A program made the translations under genes and the position numbers. The notes beneath the pieces are model-generated. The model was not told the origin of the DNA, did not search any database, and worked only from the letters and a program-made list of their open reading frames with translations. Shown one piece after another: positions 27,159-35,316 of a DNA stretch of 64,000 nucleotides (its first letter is position 1; every line of letters begins with the position of its first letter). The stretch is taken from the NCBI RefSeq assembly GCF_004348455.1, contig NZ_SMKA01000007.1, forward strand, positions 26,817 through 90,816, read 5' to 3'. The stretch comes from Kribbella albertanoniae. GTDB lineage: Bacteria; Actinomycetota; Actinomycetes; Propionibacteriales; Kribbellaceae.

Positions 27159-27869
27159 ATGCGCAAAGAACATGTAGTCATCGTCGGCGGGAGCTCCGGC
27201 ATGGGCCGCGCGCTCGCGGCCGAACTCGTTGCCCAGGGCAGCGAAGTGACCGTGGCCGGGCGTTCCGTCGAACGGCTCGCCGCGGTCCGGCGCGAACTCG
27301 GCGTACAGACCGTCGCGATGGATCTTCTGGTCGAGGAGGACATCGCGAGACTCTTCGCGACGACCGGCCGGATCGACCACGTCGTCAGCACGGCCGCCGA
27401 TATCCGCGGCGCCTACCAGCCGATCAGGGCGTACGACGTGAACTCGGCCCGCCCGGCGATCGGCTCCAAGTTGTTGGGCCCGCTACTGCTCGCCAAGCAT
27501 GCCGCGCCAGCACTCGAACCTGGCGGGTCGATCGTGTTCACCTCGGGGATCGCGGCGTACCGGCCGGGACCGGGTGCATCGTTGCTAGCGGCACTCAACG
27601 GAGCGCTCGCCTCGCTGGCCGCGGCACTGGCGGTCGAGCTTGCGCCGTTGCGGGTCAACGTGGTGTCGCCGGGCTGGGTGGACACCCCGATCTGGCAGGA
27701 CGTCGCGGGCGACGCCGCCCCAGCTACTCTGGCCGCGATGGCGGCCCGCCTGCCGGCCGGGCGCATCGGTCGCACCCAGGACATCGCGGACGCGATCATC
27801 GCCCTGCTACGCAATGGATTCATCACTGGCACCGTCCTGCACGCCGACGGCGGACACCGGCTGGTCTAG
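27159..27869 (+). CDS. Divergent SDR-family protein lacking the Tyr-Lys catalytic pair
   Basis: A 236-residue Rossmann-fold SDR. The cofactor motif GGSSGMGRALAAEL (residues 9-22), the catalytic-serine region VFTSGIAAYRPG (about 124-135) and NVVSPGWVDTP are present. The usual YxxxK stretch is replaced: aligning LLAALNGALASL with the standard YxASKxAL pattern puts Leu at the tyrosine and Asn at the lysine position. It probably binds NAD(P) but may not be a standard dehydrogenase. It is 25 bp downstream of the LysR gene. Confidence 0.82.
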   Translation: MRKEHVVIVGGSSGMGRALAAELVAQGSEVTVAGRSVERLAAVRRELGVQTVAMDLLVEEDIARLFATTGRIDHVVSTAADIRGAYQPIRAYDVNSARPAIGSKLLGPLLLAKHAAPALEPGGSIVFTSGIAAYRPGPGASLLAALNGALASLAAALAVELAPLRVNVVSPGWVDTPIWQDVAGDAAPATLAAMAARLPAGRIGRTQDIADAIIALLRNGFITGTVLHADGGHRLV

Positions 27870-27879
27870 GTTTGCGAGC

Positions 27880-27908
27880 GCTCCCGGCAGTCCTCGGTTG
27901 CCGGGAGC
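27880..27908. terminator. Bidirectional terminator between SDR and NlpC/P60 genes
   Basis: GCTCCCGGCA (27880-27889) and TGCCGGGAGC (27899-27908) form a perfect 10-bp stem with a 9-base loop. It lies exactly between two convergent genes (stops at 27869 and 27915), so it probably serves both. Confidence 0.75.
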
Positions 27909-27914
27909 AATGAC

Positions 27915-29249
27915 TTACGGGCGCCCGAAGAAGTCCGGGGGCTCCCAGTAGTAGACGCTCTGGATCTGGACCGGCTTGCCGGACCGCGGCGCGTGGATCA
28001 TCCGGCCGCCGCCGAGGTACATCGCGACGTGGTGGATGGTCCCGGGGTCATTGGGATCGATCGACCAGAAGATCAGGTCGCCCGGCCGCAGTTCGTCCTC
28101 GTCGATGTGCCTGGTCTGCTCGTACTGCGCCACGCTGTAGTGCGGCAGCTGGATACCGGCCCGCTTCCAGGCGCCCATCATCAGGCCCGAGCAGTCCCAG
28201 CGGGACGGACCGACGCCGCCCCACAGGTACATGTCGCCGAGCTGGGACAGCGCGAAGTTGATCGCAGCGCTCGCCCCGCGGCCCGATCCGCCGTTCCCGC
28301 CGTTGCCGGGGCGTTCCCGCGGCGGCTTCTTCTTGCCCGGATTCTTCTTGCCCTGCTCACGTTCGCGAGCCTCCTCGGCCTGCTCCCGCGCCCGTTCCCG
28401 CGCGCGCTCGGCGGCCTCGCGGGCTTCGATCTTGCGCCGCAACTCGGCGGCCTTCTTGGCAGCAAGTGCGGCGGCGCGCTGTCGCGCAAGCTCCTCGAGC
28501 CCCCGCTGCCGCTGTGCGGCGACCTTGACGGACGTGTTCTGCAGGACGGCCAGCTGAGCGATCGACTGCTGCCGCTGGACACCCATCGCGGTCACCGCGG
28601 CCGACTGCGCAGCCTCGGCGGCCTCGGCCGCCTTCTTCGCCTTGGCAGCCGCTTCGGTTGCGTGCTTCACCTTGGTGACGGCCTGGTCGGCCTGCACCTT
28701 GAACAGGTTGGTGACCACCTGGTTCGCCGTGTACCGCAGGTACGAACCCTGCATCGCGCTCGACACCGTGTGCGCCGTACCGGCCGAGTCGAGCAGCTGC
28801 TGCGGCCCTTCCGCGGTGAACAGCGGCGCCAGCTTCGCGATGTCGCCACCGCCCTGGTACGACGCGATCGCGAAGCGGCCGATCTGCTGCCGCTGAGCGT
28901 TCAGGGTCTTCTCGGCCTTGGCCGCCCGGTCGGCAGCCGTGGCCGCTTCCTTCTTGGCCTGCTCCAGCCGGTAGACCGCGCCGTTGTAGGCCTCGTCGGC
29001 GATCCCGGACTGGATCCCGAGCTGCTCGAGCCGGGCCTCGGCCGCGGCCAGCTGCTGCTCGATCGCCTTGACCTGCCCGGCCTTGTCGGCGGCCGCCTGC
29101 TTGGCCCGCTCGACGGCGGCCTGCGACGGGATCACCGGCGGCTTAGGCTTGGCCTGCGCCGCGACCGGAACCACCATCATCGAGCCGGCCAGACAGACCG
29201 CCAGCACACCGGAAAGCATCAACTTTCCGGTCTTCCCAGTGCTGCGCAT
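27915..29249 (-). CDS. Secreted NlpC/P60 peptidoglycan endopeptidase with coiled-coil
   Basis: A 444-residue exported protein of the RipA/CwlO-like class. It has a signal peptide (residues 1-33), a long Ala/Lys/Glu-rich coiled-coil (about 40-300), a basic Pro/Gly linker, then an NlpC/P60 domain (about 330-444). Catalytic Cys is in WDCSGLMM and His in TIHHVAMYLGGGRMIHAP. Such enzymes cut the stem peptide between D-Glu and meso-DAP; the coiled coil usually restrains activity until cell division factors act. The 230 bp upstream contain a TACAAGCTTGTA palindrome (29408-29419) and an EEP terminator, and no recognisable riboswitch. Confidence 0.9.
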   Translation of the reverse strand: MRSTGKTGKLMLSGVLAVCLAGSMMVVPVAAQAKPKPPVIPSQAAVERAKQAAADKAGQVKAIEQQLAAAEARLEQLGIQSGIADEAYNGAVYRLEQAKKEAATAADRAAKAEKTLNAQRQQIGRFAIASYQGGGDIAKLAPLFTAEGPQQLLDSAGTAHTVSSAMQGSYLRYTANQVVTNLFKVQADQAVTKVKHATEAAAKAKKAAEAAEAAQSAAVTAMGVQRQQSIAQLAVLQNTSVKVAAQRQRGLEELARQRAAALAAKKAAELRRKIEAREAAERARERAREQAEEAREREQGKKNPGKKKPPRERPGNGGNGGSGRGASAAINFALSQLGDMYLWGGVGPSRWDCSGLMMGAWKRAGIQLPHYSVAQYEQTRHIDEDELRPGDLIFWSIDPNDPGTIHHVAMYLGGGRMIHAPRSGKPVQIQSVYYWEPPDFFGRP

Positions 29250-29430
29250 CTGGTCGTTCCTTCCACCCGGTCACGGTGCCCTTCCCTGGCCCCATGAGCG
29301 CTTTTGGTCCTCCTGGACCACATACGTGACACTAGTTGCCTGTGGCCCCATTGGGAACAGTTTTCACACAAGTATCTTTGTTTCACCTGCGTGTCGACTT
29401 GACAAACTACAAGCTTGTAATTCACAAGAA

Positions 29431-29462
29431 GGCACCCACCCGACCGAAGTCAGGTGGGCGCC
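29431..29462 (-). terminator. Terminator of the EEP/BNR unit
   Basis: On the minus strand GGCGCCCACC pairs with GGTGGGTGCC (29431-29440 with 29453-29462), one mismatch, followed by TTCTTGTGAA. It lies 18 bp after the phosphatase stop. Confidence 0.65.
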
Positions 29463-29480
29463 TAGCGCTGAATGGACGGT

Positions 29481-30293
29481 TCAGCGAAGGGTGAACGAGG
29501 CAACGACCGGTAGGTGGTCGGAGGCCAAGCTCACGGGGACTTCAGCTTTCAGTGGGACCAGCTGCGGACTGTGCAGCAGGTAGTCGATCCGGGCGGTCGG
29601 GCTACTCGCCTCGATCGTGTAGCCGGGACCGACGCCGACCTCGACCCAGGTGTCAGCCAGTACGTCGGTCATCAACTTCATCTCCGGCGTATCCGGCCGC
29701 GCGTTCAGGTCACCGACCAGCATCGTCGCCTGCTCCGACGTGCCGAGCAGCTCGACCACCTTCTGCGCCTGCTCCAGCCGCTCCGCGTTGTTGTTGTGGG
29801 TCAGGTGCGTGTTGGCGAACCGCAGCTCCGCTCCCCGGACCTTCACCGTCGCGACCGCGAGTCCGCGCTGCTCACCGGCCGGATACCGCGGCAGGAGCGT
29901 GTTGGTGAAGTCCTTGATCGGGTACTTCGACAGGATCGCCGTACCGTACTGGCGGCGCGGCTCCCCCGGGTTCAGCGGCGGCAGATCGAGGTTCGCGGCG
30001 TACGCGTAGTGCATCTTCAGCCGCTTGGCGAACCAGGCCGGCTGATCGACCCACTTGCTCCGCTCACTCCAGTGCCGATCGACCTCCTGCAGGCCGACGA
30101 TATCGGCGCCGTTCTGCTCGATCAGAGCCGCGATCCGCTCCAGATCGAGTACGGCGTCAACCCCTGCGCCATGGTGAATGTTGTACGTCATCACGGTCAG
30201 GTCCCGGCCCGGCCGACCGCCATCGGGCTGGGCCGCGGCCATCGCGGGAATCGCCATCATCAACGCGACCAGTCCCACCAACGCGCGCTTCAT
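29481..30293 (-). CDS. Secreted endonuclease/exonuclease/phosphatase-family protein
   Basis: A 270-residue EEP-fold enzyme with a signal peptide (MKRALVGLVALMMAIPAMAAA). All conserved metal and catalytic motifs are visible: MTYNIHHG (Asn), GLQEVD (Glu), ANTHLTHNN (His), VGDLNARPD (Asp-Asn), RIDYLL and SDHLPVVA (Asp-His). Exported members hydrolyse phosphodiesters in nucleic acid or phospholipid headgroups; substrate not determinable here. The ATG at 30293 overlaps the upstream BNR gene stop by 4 bp. Confidence 0.9.
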   Translation of the reverse strand: MKRALVGLVALMMAIPAMAAAQPDGGRPGRDLTVMTYNIHHGAGVDAVLDLERIAALIEQNGADIVGLQEVDRHWSERSKWVDQPAWFAKRLKMHYAYAANLDLPPLNPGEPRRQYGTAILSKYPIKDFTNTLLPRYPAGEQRGLAVATVKVRGAELRFANTHLTHNNNAERLEQAQKVVELLGTSEQATMLVGDLNARPDTPEMKLMTDVLADTWVEVGVGPGYTIEASSPTARIDYLLHSPQLVPLKAEVPVSLASDHLPVVASFTLR

Positions 30294-31381
30294 CGGCCGA
30301 CCACCAGACGCGCGACCGCACCCTTGGCACCCGACGCCCAGCAACCTGCCTGGGTCCCGTGACCACCGCACTCGACGCTGTCGAAGTTGCCGTCGGAGAA
30401 CTGTGTCCAGCTCCGGCCACCGTCGCGGCTGACGTCACTGCCGGACGGGCCGACCGCGATCACCGTGGTCAGCGACCGGCTGACCGACGGTGGCAGGAAC
30501 GTCGATCCGCTCCGATACCCCTTCGGCGCCTTGTCGGCCGGGACCAGCTTCCAGGTGCGACCACCGTCGTACGTGACCGACGCGGCCTTGACGGCCTCCG
30601 TCGGCTTCAGGAAGTCGCCGCCGACCGCGACCCCGAACAGCGGGCCACGGAACGCGAGACTGAAGATGCCGGCCGCCTCGCCACTAGCCATCGGCGAGTC
30701 GGCGACAGTCCAGTTCCGGCCGCCGTCGAACGTGCGGAAGACCCGCGGCCGGTCACCGCCGCCAGTCGCGAACCACGCCGTACGGCCGGGTCCTGCTACT
30801 AAGCACGTCCCGCTCGCGGCGAACGCGAACTCACCAGGCAGCGCCGCTGGCATCCCGGCGTTCGGCTGCACCTTCCACGACTTGCCGCCGTCGCTCGTCG
30901 CAGCGATCCGGAACTTGCCGTCCACCGGGTCACTCAGCGCGAGCCCATGACTCTTGTCGTTGAAGGCGATGCAGTCATAGAACGCCTTCTCGTCGGTATT
31001 GCGGAAAGTCTCGGTCCAGTTCTTGCCGCCGTTCTCAGTCCGGTAGACCCGCGAGTCCGTCCCCGGCCCGATCGACAAAATCACCGCTCGATGGGCGTCG
31101 AACGCCTGCACATCACGGAACTGAACAGTCTCGGCACCGGCCGGGCTGACGTTCTGCCAGTGCTTACCCCCGTCCACGGTCCGCAGGACCTGCCCCGCGG
31201 ACCCGCCAATCCATGCGACGTCCTTACTAACCGCCGACAACCCGCGGAATTGCGCCGTACTCCCGGTCGGCGTCACATCCCACCGGTACGACGGTCCGCC
31301 GGTCGCCTGGGCGGCTGGTACCAACTGAGAGAGCACGAGCAAACCTCCTGCCGCAACTGCGGCCACACGCAGGAATCTCAT
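30290..31381 (-). CDS. Secreted BNR/Asp-box beta-propeller protein
   Basis: A 363-residue exported protein with a signal peptide (residues 1-26). At least six Asp-box motifs of the S-x-D-G-G-x-x-W type are spread through it (VDGGKHW, ENGGKNW, SDGGKSW, FDGGRNW, YDGGRTW, RDGGRSW), which predicts a beta-propeller similar to sialidase-like or YCF48/HCF136-like proteins. The catalytic arginines of sialidases are not evident. It is coupled to the downstream EEP gene. A 166-bp palindromic element ends 12 bp upstream of the start codon, so the promoter must lie in or beyond it. Confidence 0.85.
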   Translation of the reverse strand: MRFLRVAAVAAGGLLVLSQLVPAAQATGGPSYRWDVTPTGSTAQFRGLSAVSKDVAWIGGSAGQVLRTVDGGKHWQNVSPAGAETVQFRDVQAFDAHRAVILSIGPGTDSRVYRTENGGKNWTETFRNTDEKAFYDCIAFNDKSHGLALSDPVDGKFRIAATSDGGKSWKVQPNAGMPAALPGEFAFAASGTCLVAGPGRTAWFATGGGDRPRVFRTFDGGRNWTVADSPMASGEAAGIFSLAFRGPLFGVAVGGDFLKPTEAVKAASVTYDGGRTWKLVPADKAPKGYRSGSTFLPPSVSRSLTTVIAVGPSGSDVSRDGGRSWTQFSDGNFDSVECGGHGTQAGCWASGAKGAVARLVVGR

Positions 31382-31393
31382 GGGCCGCAGACT

Positions 31394-31559
31394 AGGTCAT
31401 GTCCGGTGATTTCGCGCCGTAGCGAGCATGTGCTCGGTGCGGTAGCTCGGTGTGCTGGAGGGGAGGCCTCGATGTTTTCCCATCGTGGCCTTTCCTCCAG
31501 TGCGGCGAGGTGCCGTGCCGAGTGCAGCGCAGTAGGCGAGAAATTGCCGGACATGGCCT
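31394..31559. repeat. 166-bp near-complete palindrome (possible foldback/MITE)
   Basis: The element is an inverted repeat end to end, centred at 31476-31477. The outer arms read AGGTCATGTCCGGTGATTTC (31394-31413) and, on the opposite strand from 31559, AGGCCATGTCCGGCAATTTC. The similarity continues inward (CTCGG.GCGG, CTGGAGG, AGGCC, CGATG) to a six-base loop, with a 2-base length difference. It has no coding capacity. I see no clear target-site duplication. It could be a transposon relic or a very strong hairpin/terminator. Confidence 0.8.
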
Positions 31560-31569
31560 CGGGCGAGGA

Positions 31570-32844
31570 TCAGGCCGCCGTCAGCTTGAAAGACTGAGTC
31601 GTGCCGCCGTTGCAGGTGGACTGGACCAACTGGGTCTGGTCGGCGGTCGAGCCGCCGGGCACGGTCAGGCACTTGCTGGTGTGCCGTACGACGAAGTGGA
31701 AGTAGCCCTCGCCTTCGGAGACTGCCTGCCACTGCTGGTTGGTACCACCGCCGTACGTCCACAGATGCAGACCCGCGTTGTCCTCGAGCGACACCCCACT
31801 CACGTCGATCACCTTGGTCGCGTCGTTGCGGTTGTTCACTCGGGTGAAACCGTCGGTGGTCGGCTGGAACTGGAAGTTCTGGGCCGTGGTCGCGTTGCAG
31901 CTGTACTGCTGGACGACCGTGCCGTTGGCGGTGCCTGCTGCGCGAGCGTCGACGCACTTACCGTTGGCCTTGTTCGCGACCGAGTACCACGTACCAGGCG
32001 CCGGCTGGTCGACCGGAGGCGTCGTACCGCCGCCGCCGAGCCACTTCAGCGAGTCCATCATGAACTGGTTCTGGGCCGCGCTGTCGAACGTCGACGAGGT
32101 CCGGGTGTTGGTCTGGTAGTTCATCGCGTTGTGGCCCCAGTTCGCGTAGATGACCTTGAAGTTCTTGTTGGTCCACGCGATCGGGTAGTAGCCCGACGTC
32201 CAGATGTTGCCGTTCTGGGTGCCGACCGGGAAGCTCGACGGATCGATCGAAGCGAGGACCTGAATGTTCGGGTTCTGCCGCAGGTCGTTCTGCCAGCTGT
32301 ACCACTCACTGACCGACGACCGGAGCGTCGCGCCTGTGTTCACCAGTGACGGGTGCGAACGGTTCTCGGTCCGCAGTGTGACCGCGGACGGCAGCCAGGT
32401 GTTCGAGTTGAACCGGCCGGTGCCGAGGAGCGTGTTGTTGAACCACGGCCAGCCCTGGCTGGAGTCGTTGTAATTGCTCACATGGAAGCCGAAGAAACCG
32501 CCGCCGTTCTCCATGTAGCGCTGGAACCCCGTCATCTGCGACGAGGCCCACGGCCGGTTGTCCAGGAACATCACGACCTGGTACTGCGAGGCCTGCAGGT
32601 TGTTCAGCCGGTTCCAGTCGTTGGTCGCGGTGTAGGTGAAGCCGTTCTGCGCGCCGAACTGCGGGAACCGCTGATTGGCCTCTTTCACCCAGTCGTTGTG
32701 CGCCGCGTCCTGGGTGTTGCCGTCGTAGAAGGCGAGCACGTTGAAGGTCGCTTGAACTTGAGCGGCCGCGGAAGTCGTCAGCCCGGCCACCATCAGGAGC
32801 AGGGCGAGGACGAGCGCGGGCAGGCGGAAGCGAGCGGAAGGCAT
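31570..32844 (-). CDS. Secreted ThuA-like domain plus ricin-B lectin protein
   Basis: A 424-residue exported protein starting at ATG 32844 (signal peptide to about residue 29). Residues 35-265 are ThuA-like (FNVLAFYDGNTQDAAHNDWV; GFQRYMENGGGFFGFHV; HPSLVNTG; YANWGHNAMNY). A Gly/Thr/Pro linker leads to a ricin-type beta-trefoil (about 290-424) with QxW-like repeats (QNFQF, QQWQ, QSFKL) and GKCVDARAAGTANGT. ThuA proteins are associated with sugar metabolism, and ricin-B modules bind galactose- or xylan-type glycans. An in-frame ATG 39 bp upstream is less likely. Confidence 0.88.
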   Translation of the reverse strand: MPSARFRLPALVLALLLMVAGLTTSAAAQVQATFNVLAFYDGNTQDAAHNDWVKEANQRFPQFGAQNGFTYTATNDWNRLNNLQASQYQVVMFLDNRPWASSQMTGFQRYMENGGGFFGFHVSNYNDSSQGWPWFNNTLLGTGRFNSNTWLPSAVTLRTENRSHPSLVNTGATLRSSVSEWYSWQNDLRQNPNIQVLASIDPSSFPVGTQNGNIWTSGYYPIAWTNKNFKVIYANWGHNAMNYQTNTRTSSTFDSAAQNQFMMDSLKWLGGGGTTPPVDQPAPGTWYSVANKANGKCVDARAAGTANGTVVQQYSCNATTAQNFQFQPTTDGFTRVNNRNDATKVIDVSGVSLEDNAGLHLWTYGGGTNQQWQAVSEGEGYFHFVVRHTSKCLTVPGGSTADQTQLVQSTCNGGTTQSFKLTAA

Positions 32845-32899
32845 GGGGCGGTCCTTTCCGGAGGGCGATCCCGGAAAGGGCATTCCGAGACGTCGGGAC

Positions 32900-33766
32900 T
32901 TAAATTAACTCCCGACGAAAGTCCTGTCCAGAGCTCATCGACTGACTTCCCAAAACCCCGAGCAGCCGCAGCTTTTCGGCACTCTCGCTGCCGGGTTCGG
33001 CGGTGAAGACCACCAGGATCTGCTGCTGGTCGGCGTTGTTGATCACCTCGCAGTACAGCTCCAGCTCACCGACCACCGGATGCCGGAACTGCTTGGTCCG
33101 GCTGTGCGCCGGCACCACCTCGTGCCGGTCCCAGATCTCGGCGAACTCCGGGCTCTCCTTCTGCAACGTGCTCACGATCGAGGCGGCGTACGACTTGGGT
33201 CCGTCGGCGGTCGCGGTGATCCGGAGCAGCGAGACCAGCAGTCGGCTATGCCGGGACAACTCCGGCTCCTGGTAGAGCGCGCGGCGCTCCGGGTGCACGA
33301 ACCAGCGGTACGCCTCGCTGCGCTCCATGCCCTCGAAGTTCGTCTGCTCACCGGCGAACGCCACATGGGCCGGCGTCTGCGCGACCGTCTCACCGCAGCG
33401 GTTCAGCAACAGCGCCGGAGTGTCCTGCAGGCGGTCCATGATCCGCAGCATCCCGGGATCGACATGACACGCGCGTGTCGTCCGCGGCGGCACACCGTGC
33501 CCGGCGAGCACGAACAGGTGATCCCGCTCCGCCAGCGTCATCCGCAACGCCCGCGCGATCGCGCCGAGCATCTCCACCGACGGCTGCGGCCCTCGGCCAC
33601 CTTCCAGCCGGCTGTAGTAGTCGGTCGACATCGACGCCAGTACGGCGACCTCCTCCCGCCGCAATCCCGGCGTACGGCGTCGTCGGCCGCGAGGCATCCC
33701 GACATCCTCGGGCTGCAGGGCTTCGCGGCGTTTGCGGAGGAAATCGGACAGATCGGCGTACTCCAT
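32900..33766 (-). CDS. XRE-family regulator with MmyB-like ligand domain
   Basis: A 288-residue regulator. The helix-turn-helix lies at residues 1-80 (GLRREEVAVLASMSTDYYSRLEGGRGPQPS), followed by a PAS-like MmyB ligand-binding domain (about 105-275). Members of this type typically control a divergently transcribed oxidoreductase. Here the divergent SDR gene starts 100 bp away, and an inverted repeat between the two (33798-33818) is a candidate operator. Confidence 0.9.
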   Translation of the reverse strand: MEYADLSDFLRKRREALQPEDVGMPRGRRRRTPGLRREEVAVLASMSTDYYSRLEGGRGPQPSVEMLGAIARALRMTLAERDHLFVLAGHGVPPRTTRACHVDPGMLRIMDRLQDTPALLLNRCGETVAQTPAHVAFAGEQTNFEGMERSEAYRWFVHPERRALYQEPELSRHSRLLVSLLRITATADGPKSYAASIVSTLQKESPEFAEIWDRHEVVPAHSRTKQFRHPVVGELELYCEVINNADQQQILVVFTAEPGSESAEKLRLLGVLGSQSMSSGQDFRRELI

Positions 33767-33797
33767 AACTTCAGTGTCCCCGTCCGGCCGGAGTTAT

Positions 33798-33818
33798 CCA
33801 CTGCCTGCCGAGCAGTGG
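33798..33818. promoter_or_regulatory. Candidate operator between XRE regulator and SDR
   Basis: CCACTGC (33798-33804) and GCAGTGG (33812-33818) are perfect 7-bp inverted arms separated by 7 bp, lying 32 bp upstream of the regulator start and 48 bp upstream of the SDR start. The position and symmetry fit a dimeric HTH binding site. Confidence 0.5.
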
Positions 33819-33865
33819 TTACACCGAGCCTGGTTGCCGACGGCATCGGCTTCCAGGCTGGAGTC

Positions 33866-34609
33866 ATGAAAACCACAGGCAACACGATCTTCATGACCGG
33901 CGGTACGTCGGGTATCGGCCTCGAGCTCGCCCGCCGCTTCCGCGACCTCGGCAACACCGTCATCATCAGCGGCCGCCGCAAGGACCTCCTCGACCAGATC
34001 GCTCTTGAGGACGCCATCGAAGGCGTCGTCCTCGACGTCGCCGACCCGGCCTCGATCGCCGCCGCCTACGCCGACGTCACAGCCCGCCATCCGGTGAACG
34101 TCCTGATCACCATGGCCGGCATCATGCAGCCCGAAAACCTCCAGGACCCGGCTCACCTGGCCACCGCTGAGGCCACGATCGACATCAACCTGCTCGGCAC
34201 GATCCGGTCCATCACGACCTTCCTGCCCCACCTCCAGCAGCAGCCCGACCCGGTCATCATGACGGTCTCGTCGGGCCTGGCCTTCGTCCCACTGGCCCTC
34301 ACCCCGACCTACAACGCCACCAAGGCCGCAATCCACAGCTACACCCAAAGCCTCCGCCTCCAACTGGCCGGCACCAACCTCCAGGTCATCGAACTGGTCC
34401 CGCCCGCCGTCCAAACCAACCTCCTCGGCGGCGCCGCCCCCGACCCCACCTGGATGCCCCTAGACGACTTCACCAACGAGTCCATCACCCTCCTCCAGCA
34501 ACACCCCAACGCCGACGAGATCCTCGTAAACCGAGTCCACTTCCTCCGAGCCGCCGAACGCGAATCCCGCCACGAAGCCGCCGTAACCGCCCTAAACTCC
34601 GCCCACTGA
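33866..34609 (+). CDS. SDR-family oxidoreductase (DltE-like)
   Basis: A 247-residue classical SDR. It has the cofactor motif TGGTSGIGLELARRF (residues 10-24), TMAGIMQPEN, the catalytic serine in MTVSSGLAFVPL and an intact YNATK (Tyr-x-x-x-Lys). ATG 33866 lies in the divergent region with the XRE regulator, which presumably controls it. Substrate unknown. The codons toward the 3' end are extremely C-rich. Confidence 0.9.
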   Translation: MKTTGNTIFMTGGTSGIGLELARRFRDLGNTVIISGRRKDLLDQIALEDAIEGVVLDVADPASIAAAYADVTARHPVNVLITMAGIMQPENLQDPAHLATAEATIDINLLGTIRSITTFLPHLQQQPDPVIMTVSSGLAFVPLALTPTYNATKAAIHSYTQSLRLQLAGTNLQVIELVPPAVQTNLLGGAAPDPTWMPLDDFTNESITLLQQHPNADEILVNRVHFLRAAERESRHEAAVTALNSAH

Positions 34610-34615
34610 CGGAGG

Positions 34616-34723
34616 GGGCGGACCGCCAACACTGACCAACTGTGCGCGGACTACTGGGTTCACGCTCAACGCGAGTAGCCAGAACTGACCAGGAGAGGGT
34701 TGGTCAGTGGCGCAGGTCCGCCC
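34616..34723. repeat. Nested inverted repeat after SDR
   Basis: GGGCGGACC (34616-34624) pairs with GGTCCGCCC (34715-34723), and inside it CACTGACCAAC (34630-34640) pairs with GTTGGTCAGTG (34699-34709). The loop contains two near-direct 11-bp copies, CTACTGGGTTC and GTAGCCAGAAC. It starts 6 bp after the SDR stop and could act as a terminator or as a foldback element. Confidence 0.65.
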
Positions 34724-34731
34724 ACCCGCCC

Positions 34732-34810
34732 AGCACCTGCCCTTCGCGGCGCACCCCGGCGCGCTCGACCGCCCAGCGCGGCCCTCTCCGCAAGCGCCTG
34801 CTCGATCCGC
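34732..34810. pseudogene. Duplicated fragment of the thiamine-binding protein gene end
   Basis: Two blocks here match the end of the 35371-35670 gene and its flank. AGCACCTGCCCTTCGCGGCG (34732-34751) matches 35346-35365 at 18 of 20 bases, and the 25 bp at 34786-34810 match 35374-35398 at 23 of 25. On the minus strand the second block still reads RIEQALAE, the C-terminus of the intact protein, but the stop and the remainder of the gene are missing. Block spacing differs (34 versus 8 bp). Confidence 0.6.
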
Positions 34811-34935
34811 CGAACTTTAGTCGCTCGGCCTAGCGCCAGCCCGGCTGCTCAACCCTTGCCAATGCGGCACCCCGTCCCCCCGCCGCGCAACGTCCGAAGA
34901 ACCCGCCGACGCGGTCTCCGAACCAGCTCCCAGCT

Positions 34936-34980
34936 AACGTCCGAAAGACCGGAGGGCCCGCCTCCGGCTGTTCGGACGTT
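34936..34980. repeat. 45-bp palindromic repeat, copy 1
   Basis: Arms AACGTCCGAA (34936-34945) and TTCGGACGTT (34971-34980) enclose an inner inverted pair CCGGAGG/CCTCCGG. It is the same length and core as the copies at 42938 and 43000. A half site (AACGTCCGAA) lies just to the left near 34888. Confidence 0.75.
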
Positions 34981-35014
34981 AGGGAACCTGCAGCGAGCGG
35001 GTCGCTGAATCCTC

Positions 35015-35036
35015 TTCCCCAACCGGTTTGGGGAGG
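35015..35036. repeat. 22-bp palindrome TTCCCCAACCGGTTTGGGGAGG
   Basis: A near-perfect dyad centred on ACCGGT, repeated almost identically at 35096-35118 (CTCCCCGAACCGGTTTGGGGAGG). Two such sites 80 bp apart could be protein-binding sites; nothing else shows their role. Confidence 0.5.
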
Positions 35037-35095
35037 ATCCGCGACGGATTCGGGGGGCCGAGCCTCCCCAGATCCCCACACGACCGGTGCCAGCT

Positions 35096-35118
35096 CTCCC
35101 CGAACCGGTTTGGGGAGG
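35096..35118. repeat. 23-bp palindrome, second copy
   Basis: Dyad CTCCCC...GGGGAG around AACCGGTTT, the partner of the site at 35015-35036. Confidence 0.5.
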
Positions 35119-35190
35119 AAAGTGGTCCGGTCAGGGCGAACATGCACCCCGACCGCCCGGGGATCCGAGATCGTCGGGGCGGGAGTCACC

Positions 35191-35243
35191 TTGAGCACCC
35201 ATCAACCATCTGACACCCCGCCGAACGGTTGAACCGTGCTCAA
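35191..35243. repeat. 53-bp palindromic repeat, copy 1
   Basis: Left arm TTGAGCACCCATCAACCAT and right arm GGTTGAACCGTGCTCAA are imperfect inverted copies. The total length of 53 bp is shared by all four copies in the window. Confidence 0.75.
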
Positions 35244-35263
35244 CGTCGCCCCGCCGGCTCACC

Positions 35264-35316
35264 TTGAGCACGCATCAACCACATCCGGGCCGCGCACATG
35301 CCTGAACCGTGCTCAA
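35264..35316. repeat. 53-bp palindromic repeat, copy 2
   Basis: Left arm TTGAGCACGCATCAACCA and right arm CCTGAACCGTGCTCAA, 20 bp after copy 1 in the same orientation. Confidence 0.75.

Noticed and set aside
29250..29480. Possible c-di-AMP (ydaO-type) riboswitch upstream of the NlpC/P60 gene
   Set aside because: Cell-wall hydrolase genes in actinobacteria often have one, but I could not find the conserved GC-rich core here; only a TACAAGCTTGTA palindrome and the terminator of the neighbouring unit are present.
31398..31957. Minus-strand frame running through the 166-bp palindrome into the ricin-domain region
   Set aside because: It overlaps the ThuA-ricin gene in another frame and its tail simply translates the palindrome; no start signal or family match.
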